NCBI GenBank assembly: GCA_022820925.1
Contig: JAJEEO010000012.1
Location: 62,001-126,000, forward strand
Length of the DNA stretch: 64,000 nucleotides
Direction: 5' to 3'
DNA from: Acidimicrobiia bacterium
Lineage (GTDB): Bacteria; Actinomycetota; Acidimicrobiia; Acidimicrobiales; Poriferisodalaceae
The notes below the pieces were generated by a model. That model was not told where the DNA came from and made no database searches. It was given only the letters and a program-made list of their open reading frames with translations. A program made the position numbers and the translations under genes. This document shows positions 34,282 through 42,510 of this stretch, piece by piece. Numbering within the stretch: the stretch's first letter is position 1; the number at the start of each line of letters is the position of its first letter.

Positions 34282-35814
34282 TCACACGATGGCGTCGGGC
34301 TCTTCGGCCTTGCGGCGGGCGATGTAGTCGCACAGCTCGGCGTCGATTGCGTCGTCGATGGGCGGCGGTTCGTAGTCCGCCAGCATCTGCTTCATCAACC
34401 GGTTGGCTCGCTGGGCGGCATCGAGCGAGCCTTCGTCGGCCCACTGCTCGAAGCTGTTGTTGTCGGCAATCGAGGATTGGTAGAACGCCGTCTCGAAATT
34501 GGCCAGCGTGTGCGGATGGCCCAGGAAGTGGTCGCCGTGGGGGTTCGTCGTGAACGCCTCGACTGCCTGGCTGTTGTCGGACATGTCCACGCCCTGCGCG
34601 TACACCTCCATCATCCCGAGCTGGTCGGCGTCCATCAGCAGCTTCTCGTAGCTCAAGGTCAGCCCGCCCTCGAGCCAGCCGGCCGCGTGCAGCACGAAGT
34701 TCACTCCTGCAGCCATCGTGGGCAGCAGCGTCGACGCAGACTCGTAGGCCGCTTGAGCATCGGGGGCCTTGGATGACGTGAACTGCCCGCCCGAGCGGAA
34801 CGGCACCCCGACGCGCCGGGCCAGCTCGGCCATGACGTAGATCGCCAGGCCTGCTTCGGGCGTGCCGAACGTGGGCGCGCCTGTCGCCATCGACATCGAC
34901 GACGCGAATGTGCCGAAGATCACCGGCGCTCCAGGCCGCACAAGCTGGCAGAACGCCATGCCCGACAGCGCCTCGGCCAGCGCTTGGGCCGCAAGCGCCG
35001 CCACGGTGACGGGCGACATGGCCCCTGCCAGGATGAACGGCGAGATCACGCATGCCTGGTTGTGCCGCGCGTAGACCTCGGCCGCGCCGAGCATGGTGGC
35101 GTCCCAGCGCAGCGGCGACGACGCGTTGATGAGGCTGGTGAGCACGGTGCGGTCGCCGAGCTCGCCACGGAAGGCGATCCGGCACAGTTCCACCGAGTCG
35201 GCAGCCCGCTTGGCCGCGGTCACCGAGCCCATCAGCGGCTTGTCGCTGTAGCGCAGGTGTGCGTACACCATGTCGAGGTGTCGCTTGTTCACCGGCACGT
35301 CCACCGGCTCGCACACGGTGCCGCCGCTGTGGTGCAGGTGGGGGAGCATCCAGGTCAGCTTGACGACCCGCTCGAAATCACCGAGGGTGGCGTAGCGTCG
35401 CCCGCCGTCGAGGTCAGTGACGAACGGCGACCCGTAGTTGGGCACGAACACCGTCGCGTCGCCGCCGATCGGCACCGAACGCGCCGGGTTGCGGGCGTGT
35501 TGGACGTAGGCCGCCGGCGCGGTTGCCTGGACGATCTCGCGGCACATGCCGCGTGGGAAGCGCACCATCTCGCCATCCACGTCAGCACCGGCATCGCGCC
35601 AGAGTTCAAGTGCGCGGGGAAAATCCTGGAAGGCGACGCCCACTTCGGACAGGATCGTCTCGGCGTTGGACTCGATCTGGGCGAGTCCCTCGTCGTCCAG
35701 CACGCTCACCGGGGGCAGCTTCCGCTGTACGTGGGTGTTGAACGCCACATCGGCTGTCGCTCGCTGGGCTTGACGGGCCGCCCGTCCGCCTCCTCGCCGT
35801 CGTCGCTCGCTCAT
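34282..35814 (-). CDS. MttB family methyltransferase (non-pyrrolysine, glycine betaine type)
   Basis: A 510-residue member of the trimethylamine methyltransferase (MttB) superfamily. FNTHVQRKLPPVSVLDDEGLAQIESNAETILSEVGVAFQDFPRALELWRDAGADVDG is the typical opening, and a TIM barrel follows with GAMSPVTVAALAAQALAEAL and FGTFASSMSMATGAPTFGTPE. There is no in-frame amber codon where the archaeal-type enzyme has pyrrolysine. It therefore belongs to the non-Pyl branch that includes glycine betaine:corrinoid methyltransferase. It would move a methyl group from a quaternary amine to the corrinoid protein encoded upstream. Glycine betaine is favoured because of the neighbouring dimethylglycine dehydrogenase-like gene, but this is inferred. 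It is the last gene of the leftward operon, 100 bases after the ASKHA gene. Confidence 0.9.
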   Translation of the reverse strand: MSERRRRGGGRAARQAQRATADVAFNTHVQRKLPPVSVLDDEGLAQIESNAETILSEVGVAFQDFPRALELWRDAGADVDGEMVRFPRGMCREIVQATAPAAYVQHARNPARSVPIGGDATVFVPNYGSPFVTDLDGGRRYATLGDFERVVKLTWMLPHLHHSGGTVCEPVDVPVNKRHLDMVYAHLRYSDKPLMGSVTAAKRAADSVELCRIAFRGELGDRTVLTSLINASSPLRWDATMLGAAEVYARHNQACVISPFILAGAMSPVTVAALAAQALAEALSGMAFCQLVRPGAPVIFGTFASSMSMATGAPTFGTPEAGLAIYVMAELARRVGVPFRSGGQFTSSKAPDAQAAYESASTLLPTMAAGVNFVLHAAGWLEGGLTLSYEKLLMDADQLGMMEVYAQGVDMSDNSQAVEAFTTNPHGDHFLGHPHTLANFETAFYQSSIADNNSFEQWADEGSLDAAQRANRLMKQMLADYEPPPIDDAIDAELCDYIARRKAEEPDAIV

Positions 35815-35914
35815 CGCTGCCTGCTCATCGCTTCGTCGTCGCTGTCATCTGGAGTCTCGATTTCGCACCGAAGGTCTAACCGCTGGGCGACGGCCTGCCA
35901 CCTCTGGGTTTCGC

Positions 35915-38062
35915 TCACCGTCGCCTCCCGGCGCGTCGCCGACGGGTCGGCGGCTGCACGTCGCCCGAATCGGCGCCAGTCGGCACGATGTCGTCTCGCT
36001 CGGGCAGGTCCACCACTGCAGCGAGCAGCGGGTTTCGGGCCGTGGCATGGGGGAGTGCCATGGCTGCCACGAAGAGCTCCTGGAAGCGGGGCTCGGTGGC
36101 AGTCTCGATCTTGCGGATGCCGCGGACCACTCGTTCCATCTCGGCCCGCTGGCTCCCTGACAGCAGCGCACGCACGGCGCCGGTGCCTGCTGCGTTGCCG
36201 ACCGACCGCACCTCGTCCGGGTCGCAGTCGCCGATGAGCCCGAGCACCATCGCCCGCACCGGATCGATGTGCGCTCCGAATGCGCCGGCGAGCTGCACCC
36301 GATCGGGGGCTTCGATGCCGGCGTGCTCACGCAACAAGTCGATGCCTGCGCGCAGTGCCGCTTTGGCCAGCTGGATGGCTCGCACATCGTTCTGGGTGAT
36401 GGTGATGGTCGGTCCCTCGGCGCCTTCGGGAGGCTGGTACAGCACGTATGACCAGGTCCGGCCATCGGAGGTCACACGCGACGCCCGCGCGCCCTCATCC
36501 GGCGGTGCTGCGATGACACCATCGGACGACAGCACCCCGGCGAGGTACATCTCGGCGATCACCTCGATGATTCCCGAGCCGCAGATCCCCGTGACGCCAG
36601 CGGCTGCGCTGCGAGCGCCGGCGGCTACTCGCCGCTCGACTGCCTCCGCGAAGCCCCCCTCGTCGGACCACAGGTCGCAGCCGATGACACGCACCCGGGG
36701 AGCCCACGTCACCGGATCGATGCGCACCCGCTCGATCGCTCCGGGCGTCGCTCGCTGACCGCAGCTGATCTGCGCGCCCTCGAACGCGGGTCCCGTCGGG
36801 CTGGACGCGGCCCACAGGCCCCCTGCGCTTCCCAGCACGATCTCGGCATTGGTGCCTACGTCCACGAGGAGGGTGACGGCGTCATCACGATGGGGGCCTC
36901 CGGCAAGCACTGCCGCCGCCGTGTCCGCTCCCACATGACCGGCGATCGCGGGCCCGACGTAGACGCGAGCAGATGGGCACGGCAGGTCCATGTCCGGTCC
37001 GTCCAGCTCGATGGCAGCGTCGGTCGCCAAGGTGAACGGTGCCTGCCCGAGCGGGGTCGGGTCGATGCCGAGGGCGATGTGGATCATGATCGGGTTGCCG
37101 ACGAGCACCACTTCCAGCACGGCGTCTGGCTCAGTACCGGCATCGGAGCACAGCTCGGTGATCAACGCTGCGAGGCCATCCCGCACGAGCGCAGTGAGCT
37201 CTCTGGCGCCGCCGGGGTTCATCATCACGTAGGAGACCCGGCTCATCAGGTCTTCGCCGAGGCGGATCTGCGGGTTCATGCGGCCGGCGGAGGCCAGCAC
37301 GTCGCCGCTGTGGAGGTCGGTCAGGTGGCCCGCAATCGTGGTCGATCCGATATCGATCGCGACGCCGAGCGCCGCTGTCACCACTCCCGGCCACACCGCC
37401 GTCACCATTCCGGTGCGCTTCGCGGGCTCAGATCCGCTCCAGCGAACGGCAACCGTCACCAGCCGGCCGTCGGCGTCGTCGATGGACCCGGCGGCCACCG
37501 ACGTGTGGAGTCCGGCCAATGCCTCGGGCAAGATGCCGGCCAGGTGAACACCCCATTCGTCGGCGACGCCGTCGATGATCACCTGGGCCAGCCCACGGCG
37601 CTCGTCCAGCGTCGGCGGCGGCACGGTAACGACATGCAATGTCGCCAGCGGATCCAAAGCGATGTCGCCCACGTCGACCGTCTTGCGCACCACCGGTCCG
37701 TGCAGCTGACTGTCGGGCGGCACGTCGACTACGACGTCGGCGCAGATGCGAGCTTGGCAGCCGAGGCGGGATCCCTCGTCCAGCGGGCGACGTCCGCGGT
37801 AGGCGGCCTCCGTCGCGCCCGGAGGGCTGAGGGCATCGCTGCCTGCGGTGATCGCCCACTTGTCAAACGTGCCCAGCGAGGGGATCACCTGGCAGCGACC
37901 GCAGATGCCGCGACCGCCGCACACGCTGTCGAGATCGACGCCGAGCTGGCGAGCTGCGTCGAGGACGGACGTGCCCGCGCTGACCGCGCCAGTACGGCCT
38001 GCGGGCGTGAACACGACGCGCACCTCAGGCACCTCGACGGGCGGGAGCGTGCCCGACGGCAT
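35915..38062 (-). CDS. ASKHA-domain corrinoid activation protein (RamA-like, DUF4445)
   Basis: A 715-residue reductive activator. The N-terminus is a plant-type [2Fe-2S] ferredoxin domain with Cys at about 48, 54 and 57 (VCGGRGICGRCQV) and 102 (GCQARI). A middle linker follows. The C-terminal ATPase-like ASKHA part has VAIDIGSTTIAGHL, LLVDVGTNAEIVLG and GICGSGIIEVIAEM. Such proteins reduce cob(II)alamin that forms when corrinoid proteins are oxidised by accident, at the cost of ATP. ATG 38062 is taken because the ferredoxin domain follows and the previous gene ends 10 bases before; a longer frame runs to 38230. The C-terminus is Arg-rich. Confidence 0.92.
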   Translation of the reverse strand: MPSGTLPPVEVPEVRVVFTPAGRTGAVSAGTSVLDAARQLGVDLDSVCGGRGICGRCQVIPSLGTFDKWAITAGSDALSPPGATEAAYRGRRPLDEGSRLGCQARICADVVVDVPPDSQLHGPVVRKTVDVGDIALDPLATLHVVTVPPPTLDERRGLAQVIIDGVADEWGVHLAGILPEALAGLHTSVAAGSIDDADGRLVTVAVRWSGSEPAKRTGMVTAVWPGVVTAALGVAIDIGSTTIAGHLTDLHSGDVLASAGRMNPQIRLGEDLMSRVSYVMMNPGGARELTALVRDGLAALITELCSDAGTEPDAVLEVVLVGNPIMIHIALGIDPTPLGQAPFTLATDAAIELDGPDMDLPCPSARVYVGPAIAGHVGADTAAAVLAGGPHRDDAVTLLVDVGTNAEIVLGSAGGLWAASSPTGPAFEGAQISCGQRATPGAIERVRIDPVTWAPRVRVIGCDLWSDEGGFAEAVERRVAAGARSAAAGVTGICGSGIIEVIAEMYLAGVLSSDGVIAAPPDEGARASRVTSDGRTWSYVLYQPPEGAEGPTITITQNDVRAIQLAKAALRAGIDLLREHAGIEAPDRVQLAGAFGAHIDPVRAMVLGLIGDCDPDEVRSVGNAAGTGAVRALLSGSQRAEMERVVRGIRKIETATEPRFQELFVAAMALPHATARNPLLAAVVDLPERDDIVPTGADSGDVQPPTRRRRAGRRR

Positions 38063-38072
38063 CGCGCAACTG

Positions 38073-39014
38073 CTAGCCGACGCGAGCGCGACGGCCGCCC
38101 CGTCGGCGTGGACGTTCGCCAGTTCCGGCCCCTGCTGCGGCTCCTGGCAACCCGACCGCTCCTGGAGCACCGCGGTCACGGTGCTCAGTGATCCACGCCG
38201 CACAGTTCTCGTCGTTGCCCGCCAGCACATCGCCGGCCATGACTGCGGTCTTCACCTCCGCGTGGAGGGGGTTCATGATGGCCGATGTCAGCCCTGCCCC
38301 GATGGCCATCGAGAGGAACGTGCCGGTGATCGCATTGCGGTTGGGCAGCCCGAAGCTGACATTCGAGGCACCGCAGGTGGTGTTCACGCCCAGCTCGTCG
38401 CGCAACCGCCGCACGAGCTGGAACACCTGCCGACCCGCTGTTGCCATCGCGCCGATCGGCATCACCAGCGGATCGACGACGACATCGTGGCTCGGAATGC
38501 CGAAATCGGCGGCAGCGCTCACGATGCGGCGGGCCACCTCGAAGCGGATATCGGGGTCTTCGCTGATGCCGGTCTCGTCGTTGGAGATCGCCACGACTGC
38601 CGCCCCTGCACGGGCCACCAGGGGCAGGATCCGCTCCATCACCTCGGCCTCACCGGTGACCGAGTTGATGAGCGGTTTGCCGACATAGGCATCGACGCCG
38701 GCCTCGAGCGCCTCGATCACCGACGAGTCGATGCTGAGGGGCACGTCGGTGACCGACTGGACCAGCTTGACCGCCGTGGCCAGCAGAGCTGGCTCATCGG
38801 CGAGCGGGACTCCGGCGTTGACATCGAGCATGTGCGCGCCGGCGGCAACCTGGGCCAGCGCGTCAGCCTCCACCCGGCTGAAGTCGCCCGAGCGCATCTC
38901 CTCGGCGAGCATCTTGCGGCCCGTGGGGTTGATGCGTTCGCCGATCATGACAAAGGGACGGTCGAAGCCGATCACCACCTCGCGTGTGGCGGAACTGATG
39001 ACGGTGTCGGTCAC
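38073..39014 (-). CDS. Methyltetrahydrofolate:corrinoid methyltransferase-like protein (pterin-binding domain)
   Basis: A 313-residue dihydropteroate synthase-like TIM barrel. Conserved pterin-site blocks include FVMIGERINPTGRKML, AHMLDVNAGVP, LSIDSSVIEALEAG, LINSVTGE, VAISNDETG and CGASNVSFGLPNR. In corrinoid operons this MtrH/MtgA-type protein moves the methyl group from methyl-corrinoid to THF. After about residue 268 the sequence becomes a Gly/Ala/Arg-rich tail that is not part of the fold. GTG 39014 overlaps the DUF1638 stop (GTGA). Together with the corrinoid protein, activator and MttB protein it makes a complete demethylation set. Confidence 0.9.
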   Translation of the reverse strand: MTDTVISSATREVVIGFDRPFVMIGERINPTGRKMLAEEMRSGDFSRVEADALAQVAAGAHMLDVNAGVPLADEPALLATAVKLVQSVTDVPLSIDSSVIEALEAGVDAYVGKPLINSVTGEAEVMERILPLVARAGAAVVAISNDETGISEDPDIRFEVARRIVSAAADFGIPSHDVVVDPLVMPIGAMATAGRQVFQLVRRLRDELGVNTTCGASNVSFGLPNRNAITGTFLSMAIGAGLTSAIMNPLHAEVKTAVMAGDVLAGNDENCAAWITEHRDRGAPGAVGLPGAAAGAGTGERPRRRGGRRARVG

Positions 39015-39781
39015 GCGGGCACCCGGTCTTCGTCGCTGCGCCTTGGCGCAGCGAGCGGATCTGACAGGGTGCTGCGCCTTGGCGCAGCGAGTTGAGATGG
39101 CGCGGTCTTGCGTCTCGGCGCGGCGATCGCGGACACCGCAGTCTCGAGCTCGCCGTAGCCGGTCTCGACGATGTCCAGCGGCAGCCCGAGCCGCTCTGCG
39201 CTCGCACGCGCAGACGCCTCGATGCGTGCCCGCTCGTCTTCGTCGGGAGTCTGGGTGAGCAGCACGACGCGTTCGTAGTTGCCGAAGTACATCTCGGCCA
39301 GTTCGGGGTGGTCAGCGATGCCGAGCCCCTTCCACACCAGCAGCTCGAAGTGCCGAGCGAGGTAGTCGGTGAGGTAGAAGGTGGCCGGCTCGGCTTCGGA
39401 CATTTCCTCGAAGCGGCGCGCCGTCGCGAAGAACTCGTAGCAGTGGGCCCCGGGCACGCGAGTGATTTCTGGCCCGTCGCCCTGGCGGGCTCTGGCGCTG
39501 AACTCCGCGCACAGGTCGTCGAGCGCTCCAGCGGTGCCGCAGTCGGCGTAGCCGAGGAGGATCCGCTCGTAGCTGCGACCCTCGCCCTGCAGGCGTGCAA
39601 TGCGGTCGCGAACCGCGCCCGCGATGAGCGACGGCCGATTGTGCAGCTTGGCGGGCAGGCATTCCACGTCGACGTGATCGAGCGCGTGCGTGCCGACGAT
39701 GGCTTGCAGCTCGTTGATGAGCGCGCCGCACGCCAAGACAAGCAACCGCTTGGGCGGGGCCGGCGCGGCGGCGGTGCTCAT
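39011..39781 (-). CDS. DUF1638 protein of a corrinoid methyltransferase operon
   Basis: A 256-residue DUF1638 protein. Family blocks are visible: LLVLACGALINEL, then HVDVECLPAKLHNRPSLI, then ILLGYADCGTAGAL, then RVPGAHCYEFFA. The Cys and His residues in these blocks look like a metal or cofactor site; that is inference. The family usually sits next to corrinoid methyltransferases and its role is unproven. ATG 39781 overlaps the corrinoid protein stop (ATGA). The last 36 or so residues are three 12-residue repeats (LAAPRRS type) encoded by palindromic DNA and are probably not part of the fold. Confidence 0.85.
   Translation of the reverse strand: MSTAAAPAPPKRLLVLACGALINELQAIVGTHALDHVDVECLPAKLHNRPSLIAGAVRDRIARLQGEGRSYERILLGYADCGTAGALDDLCAEFSARARQGDGPEITRVPGAHCYEFFATARRFEEMSEAEPATFYLTDYLARHFELLVWKGLGIADHPELAEMYFGNYERVVLLTQTPDEDERARIEASARASAERLGLPLDIVETGYGELETAVSAIAAPRRKTAPSQLAAPRRSTLSDPLAAPRRSDEDRVPA
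39034..39125. repeat. 36-bp in-frame repeat, three copies with perfect palindromes
   Basis: Copy 1 (39034-39053) is a perfect palindrome, CGCTGCGCC-TT-GGCGCAGCG. Copy 2 (39070-39089) is the same with one G-T end pair, and copy 3 (39106-39125) is degenerate. Starts are exactly 36 bases (12 codons) apart. They encode the LAAPRRS repeats at the DUF1638 C-terminus. The palindromes closely resemble those inside ThyX at 60398-60445. Confidence 0.9.
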
Positions 39782-40497
39782 GCGGCGGCGCGCCGCGCGC
39801 GGATGAGGTCAGTGGCGGTCTCGGCCGCCACCGCGGCGTCACGGCAGTAGGCGTCGGCACCGACGGCCTCGCCGAATTCCTGGTTCAGCGGCGCGCCGCC
39901 CACGATGACGAGGTAGTCCTCTCGCAGGCCTTGCTCGATGAGCGTGTCGATGACCACCTTCATGTAGGGCATCGTCGTGGTCAGCAACGCTGACATGCCC
40001 AAGATGTCGGGGTGGTGAGCGTCGAGCGCCTCGAGGAACTCGTCCACATCGGTGTTGATGCCCAAGTCCACGACCTCGAATCCGGCGCCCTCCAGCATCA
40101 TCCCGACCAGGTTCTTGCCGATGTCGTGGATGTCGCCCTTGACAGTGCCGATGACGATCTTGCCGATGGGCTCGGCGCCGGTCTCTGCCAGCAGCGGTCT
40201 CAGCACCTCCATCCCGGCCTTCATCGCATTTGCGGCGAGCAGCACCTCGGGCACAAACAGGATTCCGTCACGGAAGTCGATTCCGACGATCCGCATCGCT
40301 TCGACCAGCGCTTCGTTGAGGACTTTGTCCGCAGCCCAGCCGCGCCCGAGCAGCAGCTCGGTGCCTTCGACGATTTCGGGTCCGAGCCCGTCGTAGAGAT
40401 CGTCATGCATCTGGGCGATCAGATCGTCGTCGTCGAGCGCAGACAGGTCGATTTCTTCTTCGACATCGTCGGTCTCGACGGCTGCCGCGTCGGCCAT
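39778..40497 (-). CDS. Corrinoid (B12-binding) methyl carrier protein
   Basis: A 239-residue corrinoid protein of the MtbC/MttC group. After an acidic N-terminal stretch comes the four-helix cap (LYDGLGPEIVEGTELLLGRGW to VPEVLLAANAMKAGMEVLRPLL). The Rossmann-like B12 domain shows GDIHDIGKNLV (His about 124 as lower cobalt ligand), MSALLTTTMPYM and VIVGGAPLNQEF. It shuttles methyl groups between the MttB-type enzyme and the THF methyltransferase. ATG 40497 is chosen over frames to 40575 because GAGGGGGCAGGGC lies just upstream. It is the first gene of the five-gene leftward operon, and paired palindromes lie 108-142 bases upstream. Confidence 0.94.
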   Translation of the reverse strand: MADAAAVETDDVEEEIDLSALDDDDLIAQMHDDLYDGLGPEIVEGTELLLGRGWAADKVLNEALVEAMRIVGIDFRDGILFVPEVLLAANAMKAGMEVLRPLLAETGAEPIGKIVIGTVKGDIHDIGKNLVGMMLEGAGFEVVDLGINTDVDEFLEALDAHHPDILGMSALLTTTMPYMKVVIDTLIEQGLREDYLVIVGGAPLNQEFGEAVGADAYCRDAAVAAETATDLIRARRAAA

Positions 40498-40604
40498 GCC
40501 CTGCCCCCTCGCCATCGTCATGACGTGTACCGGGCACCCCGGCCCGGTCGCCTGTCGCAGATCCGCCCTTGGCATCCTGCAGCGGGAAGCTTCTGCCTAC
40601 CTTT

Positions 40605-40639
40605 GTTCCACATAGTGGAACTGTGCCGCAGAACGGTAC
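40605..40639. promoter_or_regulatory. Paired palindromic operator candidate, corrinoid operon promoter
   Basis: Site 1 (40605-40621) is a perfect 7-3-7 palindrome, GTTCCAC-ATA-GTGGAAC. Site 2 (40623-40639) is GTGCCGC-AGA-ACGGTAC with 5 of 7 pairs. The starts are 18 bases apart, as in the fhs and fdh promoters. More ACGGTAC-like half sites follow to about 40652. The gap 40498-40734 holds no gene. Confidence 0.72.
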
Positions 40640-40712
40640 AGCAGTACGGTACCACGATCCCCGCCGGAACAGCGACATAACCGAGTGTGGATTCGAGGGA
40701 AAGTGACGACGT

Positions 40713-40732
40713 CTGCCGGCACCTCTCGGCAG
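40713..40732. terminator. Hairpin just after the proS stop codon
   Basis: CTGCCG (40713-40718) pairs with CGGCAG (40727-40732) around an 8-base loop, 3 bases past the proS TAG on its strand. No T-run follows, so factor-independent termination is uncertain. It would separate proS from the corrinoid operon. Confidence 0.45.
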
Positions 40733-40734
40733 TG

Positions 40735-42510
40735 CTAGGCGGCTATCTCCCGCGTCCGGCGGACGATGGATTTGATGCGCTCTCCATGGGCCGTACCCGG
40801 CGCCTGACTCCGGAGCGCCTCGCGCCGCCGGCGCAGTCCGTCATCGTCGAGCGAGATCATCTCGGTCCTGCCCGTCGACCGCTCAGTCAGCTCCACCTTG
40901 CGTTGCGCCAGGCTGCGGGCGCCGATCGTGATGCGGTAGGGGATGCCCACCAACTCGGCGTCCGCCAGCTTGACACCGGGACGCAGCGGCCGGTCGTCGA
41001 GCAGGCAGGCCAGCTCCCTGTCCTCGAGCTCGGCGTACAGGCTGCTGGCAGTTTCAGCGTGCTCAGGATCGCCGGGATCGAGCACCGACACCACGACGTC
41101 GAACGGTGCAACAGAGATGGGCCAGCAGAGGCCTTTCTCGTCGTGGTGGGTCTCGGCCACGGCGGCCATAGCGCGACCGATGCCGATGCCGTAGCTGCCC
41201 ATGATCGGGGTGCGGGCCTCGCCGTCGGCGTCCAGCACCGACACGCCCATCGCCTCGGAGTACCGCCGGCCGAGCTTGAAGATGTGTCCCGCCTCGATGC
41301 ATCTCACGATCCCGAGCGGAGTGCCGCACACGATGCAGGGCTCGCCGGCGCCCACCTCACGCAAGTCCATCCAGCGGGGATCGCCGATGTCCCGTTCGAT
41401 GTCGACGCCGCGCAGGTGCCAGTCGTCTTCGTTGGCGCCGGTGGTCATGCAGCGTCGCCCGCGCAACGCCTCGTCGGCGAAGATCGGCACGTCGCTCACG
41501 CCGACTGCACCGAGACTGCCGGGGTGAGCGCCGAGCCGCGCCATGGTCTCGGCGGCAGTCGCCGGCCGTATCTCGGCGGCGCCGCTGCCGTCAGCCAGTT
41601 TCTGGAGATTGAGCTGATGATCGCCGCGCAGGATCGCGAGCGAGAGCTCGCCGTCCAGCACCATCACCATCGTCTTGATCTGCCGATCCGCAGGAGCGCC
41701 GCCGTCGAAGTCGGCCAGCTGGTCGATCGTGCGGACTCCGGGCGTGGGAAACCGCTCGGGAGCGGGCAACGAGGGCGGATCGTCGATGGGCGGAACCGAT
41801 GCGCGGGCCCGTTCGACGTTGGCCCGGTAGCCGCAGCCATCACAGCGCGCTACGTCGTCCTCGCCGACCGGCGACGCCACCATGAACTCGACGCTCGCGT
41901 CGCCGCCCATCGCACCCGATGAGGCCTGCACGTCCATCACTTCGAGATCCAGACGCTCGAAGATCCGCAGGTAGGCCTCCCAGTGCGCGGCGAATGCAGC
42001 ATCGAGACCTGCTTCGTCGAGATCGAAGCTGTAGGAGTCCTTCATCATGAACTCGCGCACCCGCAGCAGCCCGCTGCGCGGGCGCGGTTCATCGCGGAAT
42101 TTGGTCTGGATCTGGTACCAGAGCTGCGGCAGATCGCGGTACGAGCTCATCTCCGCAGCCAGCGCGGCGAACACCTCTTCGTGGGTCATGCCCAGCACGA
42201 CATCCGCGTCGTTGCGGTCCTTCAGGCGGAACATCTCGGCGCCGACCAGATCCCACCGGCCGCTGCGCCGCCACAGATCCGCCGGGTGCATGGCAGGCAG
42301 CAGGAACTCCTGGGCACCGATGGCATCCATCTCGGCGCGCACGATGTCGGCAACCTTGTTGTGAACCCGCAGGCCGAGCGGCAGCAGGCTGTAGTGGCCC
42401 GAATGCAGCTGCCGGATGAAGCCGGCCCGCACCAGCAGTCGGTGGCTCGCGGCCTCTGCTTCAGCGGGCGCCTCGCGCAGTGTCGGGATGAACGAATCGG
42501 ACCATCGCAC
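40735..42510 (-). CDS. proS: Proline--tRNA ligase (bacterial type)
   Basis: A 591-residue class II synthetase. The opening MRWSDSFIPTLREAPAEAEAASHRLLVRAGFIRQLHSGHYSLLPLGLRV is characteristic. Motif 2 is around TKFRDEPRPRSGLLRVREFMMKDSYSFD. An editing (INS) domain lies between residues about 225 and 380. Motif 3 is GSYGIGIGRAMAA, followed by the anticodon-binding domain. It charges tRNA-Pro. GTG 42510 is the natural start for this N-terminus. The upstream gap to the divergent helicase is 284 bases and has several hairpins. Confidence 0.95.
   Translation of the reverse strand: MRWSDSFIPTLREAPAEAEAASHRLLVRAGFIRQLHSGHYSLLPLGLRVHNKVADIVRAEMDAIGAQEFLLPAMHPADLWRRSGRWDLVGAEMFRLKDRNDADVVLGMTHEEVFAALAAEMSSYRDLPQLWYQIQTKFRDEPRPRSGLLRVREFMMKDSYSFDLDEAGLDAAFAAHWEAYLRIFERLDLEVMDVQASSGAMGGDASVEFMVASPVGEDDVARCDGCGYRANVERARASVPPIDDPPSLPAPERFPTPGVRTIDQLADFDGGAPADRQIKTMVMVLDGELSLAILRGDHQLNLQKLADGSGAAEIRPATAAETMARLGAHPGSLGAVGVSDVPIFADEALRGRRCMTTGANEDDWHLRGVDIERDIGDPRWMDLREVGAGEPCIVCGTPLGIVRCIEAGHIFKLGRRYSEAMGVSVLDADGEARTPIMGSYGIGIGRAMAAVAETHHDEKGLCWPISVAPFDVVVSVLDPGDPEHAETASSLYAELEDRELACLLDDRPLRPGVKLADAELVGIPYRITIGARSLAQRKVELTERSTGRTEMISLDDDGLRRRREALRSQAPGTAHGERIKSIVRRTREIAA

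Noticed and set aside
34282..35814. Pyrrolysine-containing MttB
   Set aside because: There is no in-frame TAG inside the gene; it belongs to the non-pyrrolysine branch.
40498..40734. Cobalamin riboswitch before the corrinoid operon
   Set aside because: No B12-box-like sequence or long conserved leader was seen; the gap holds paired palindromes and a hairpin instead.
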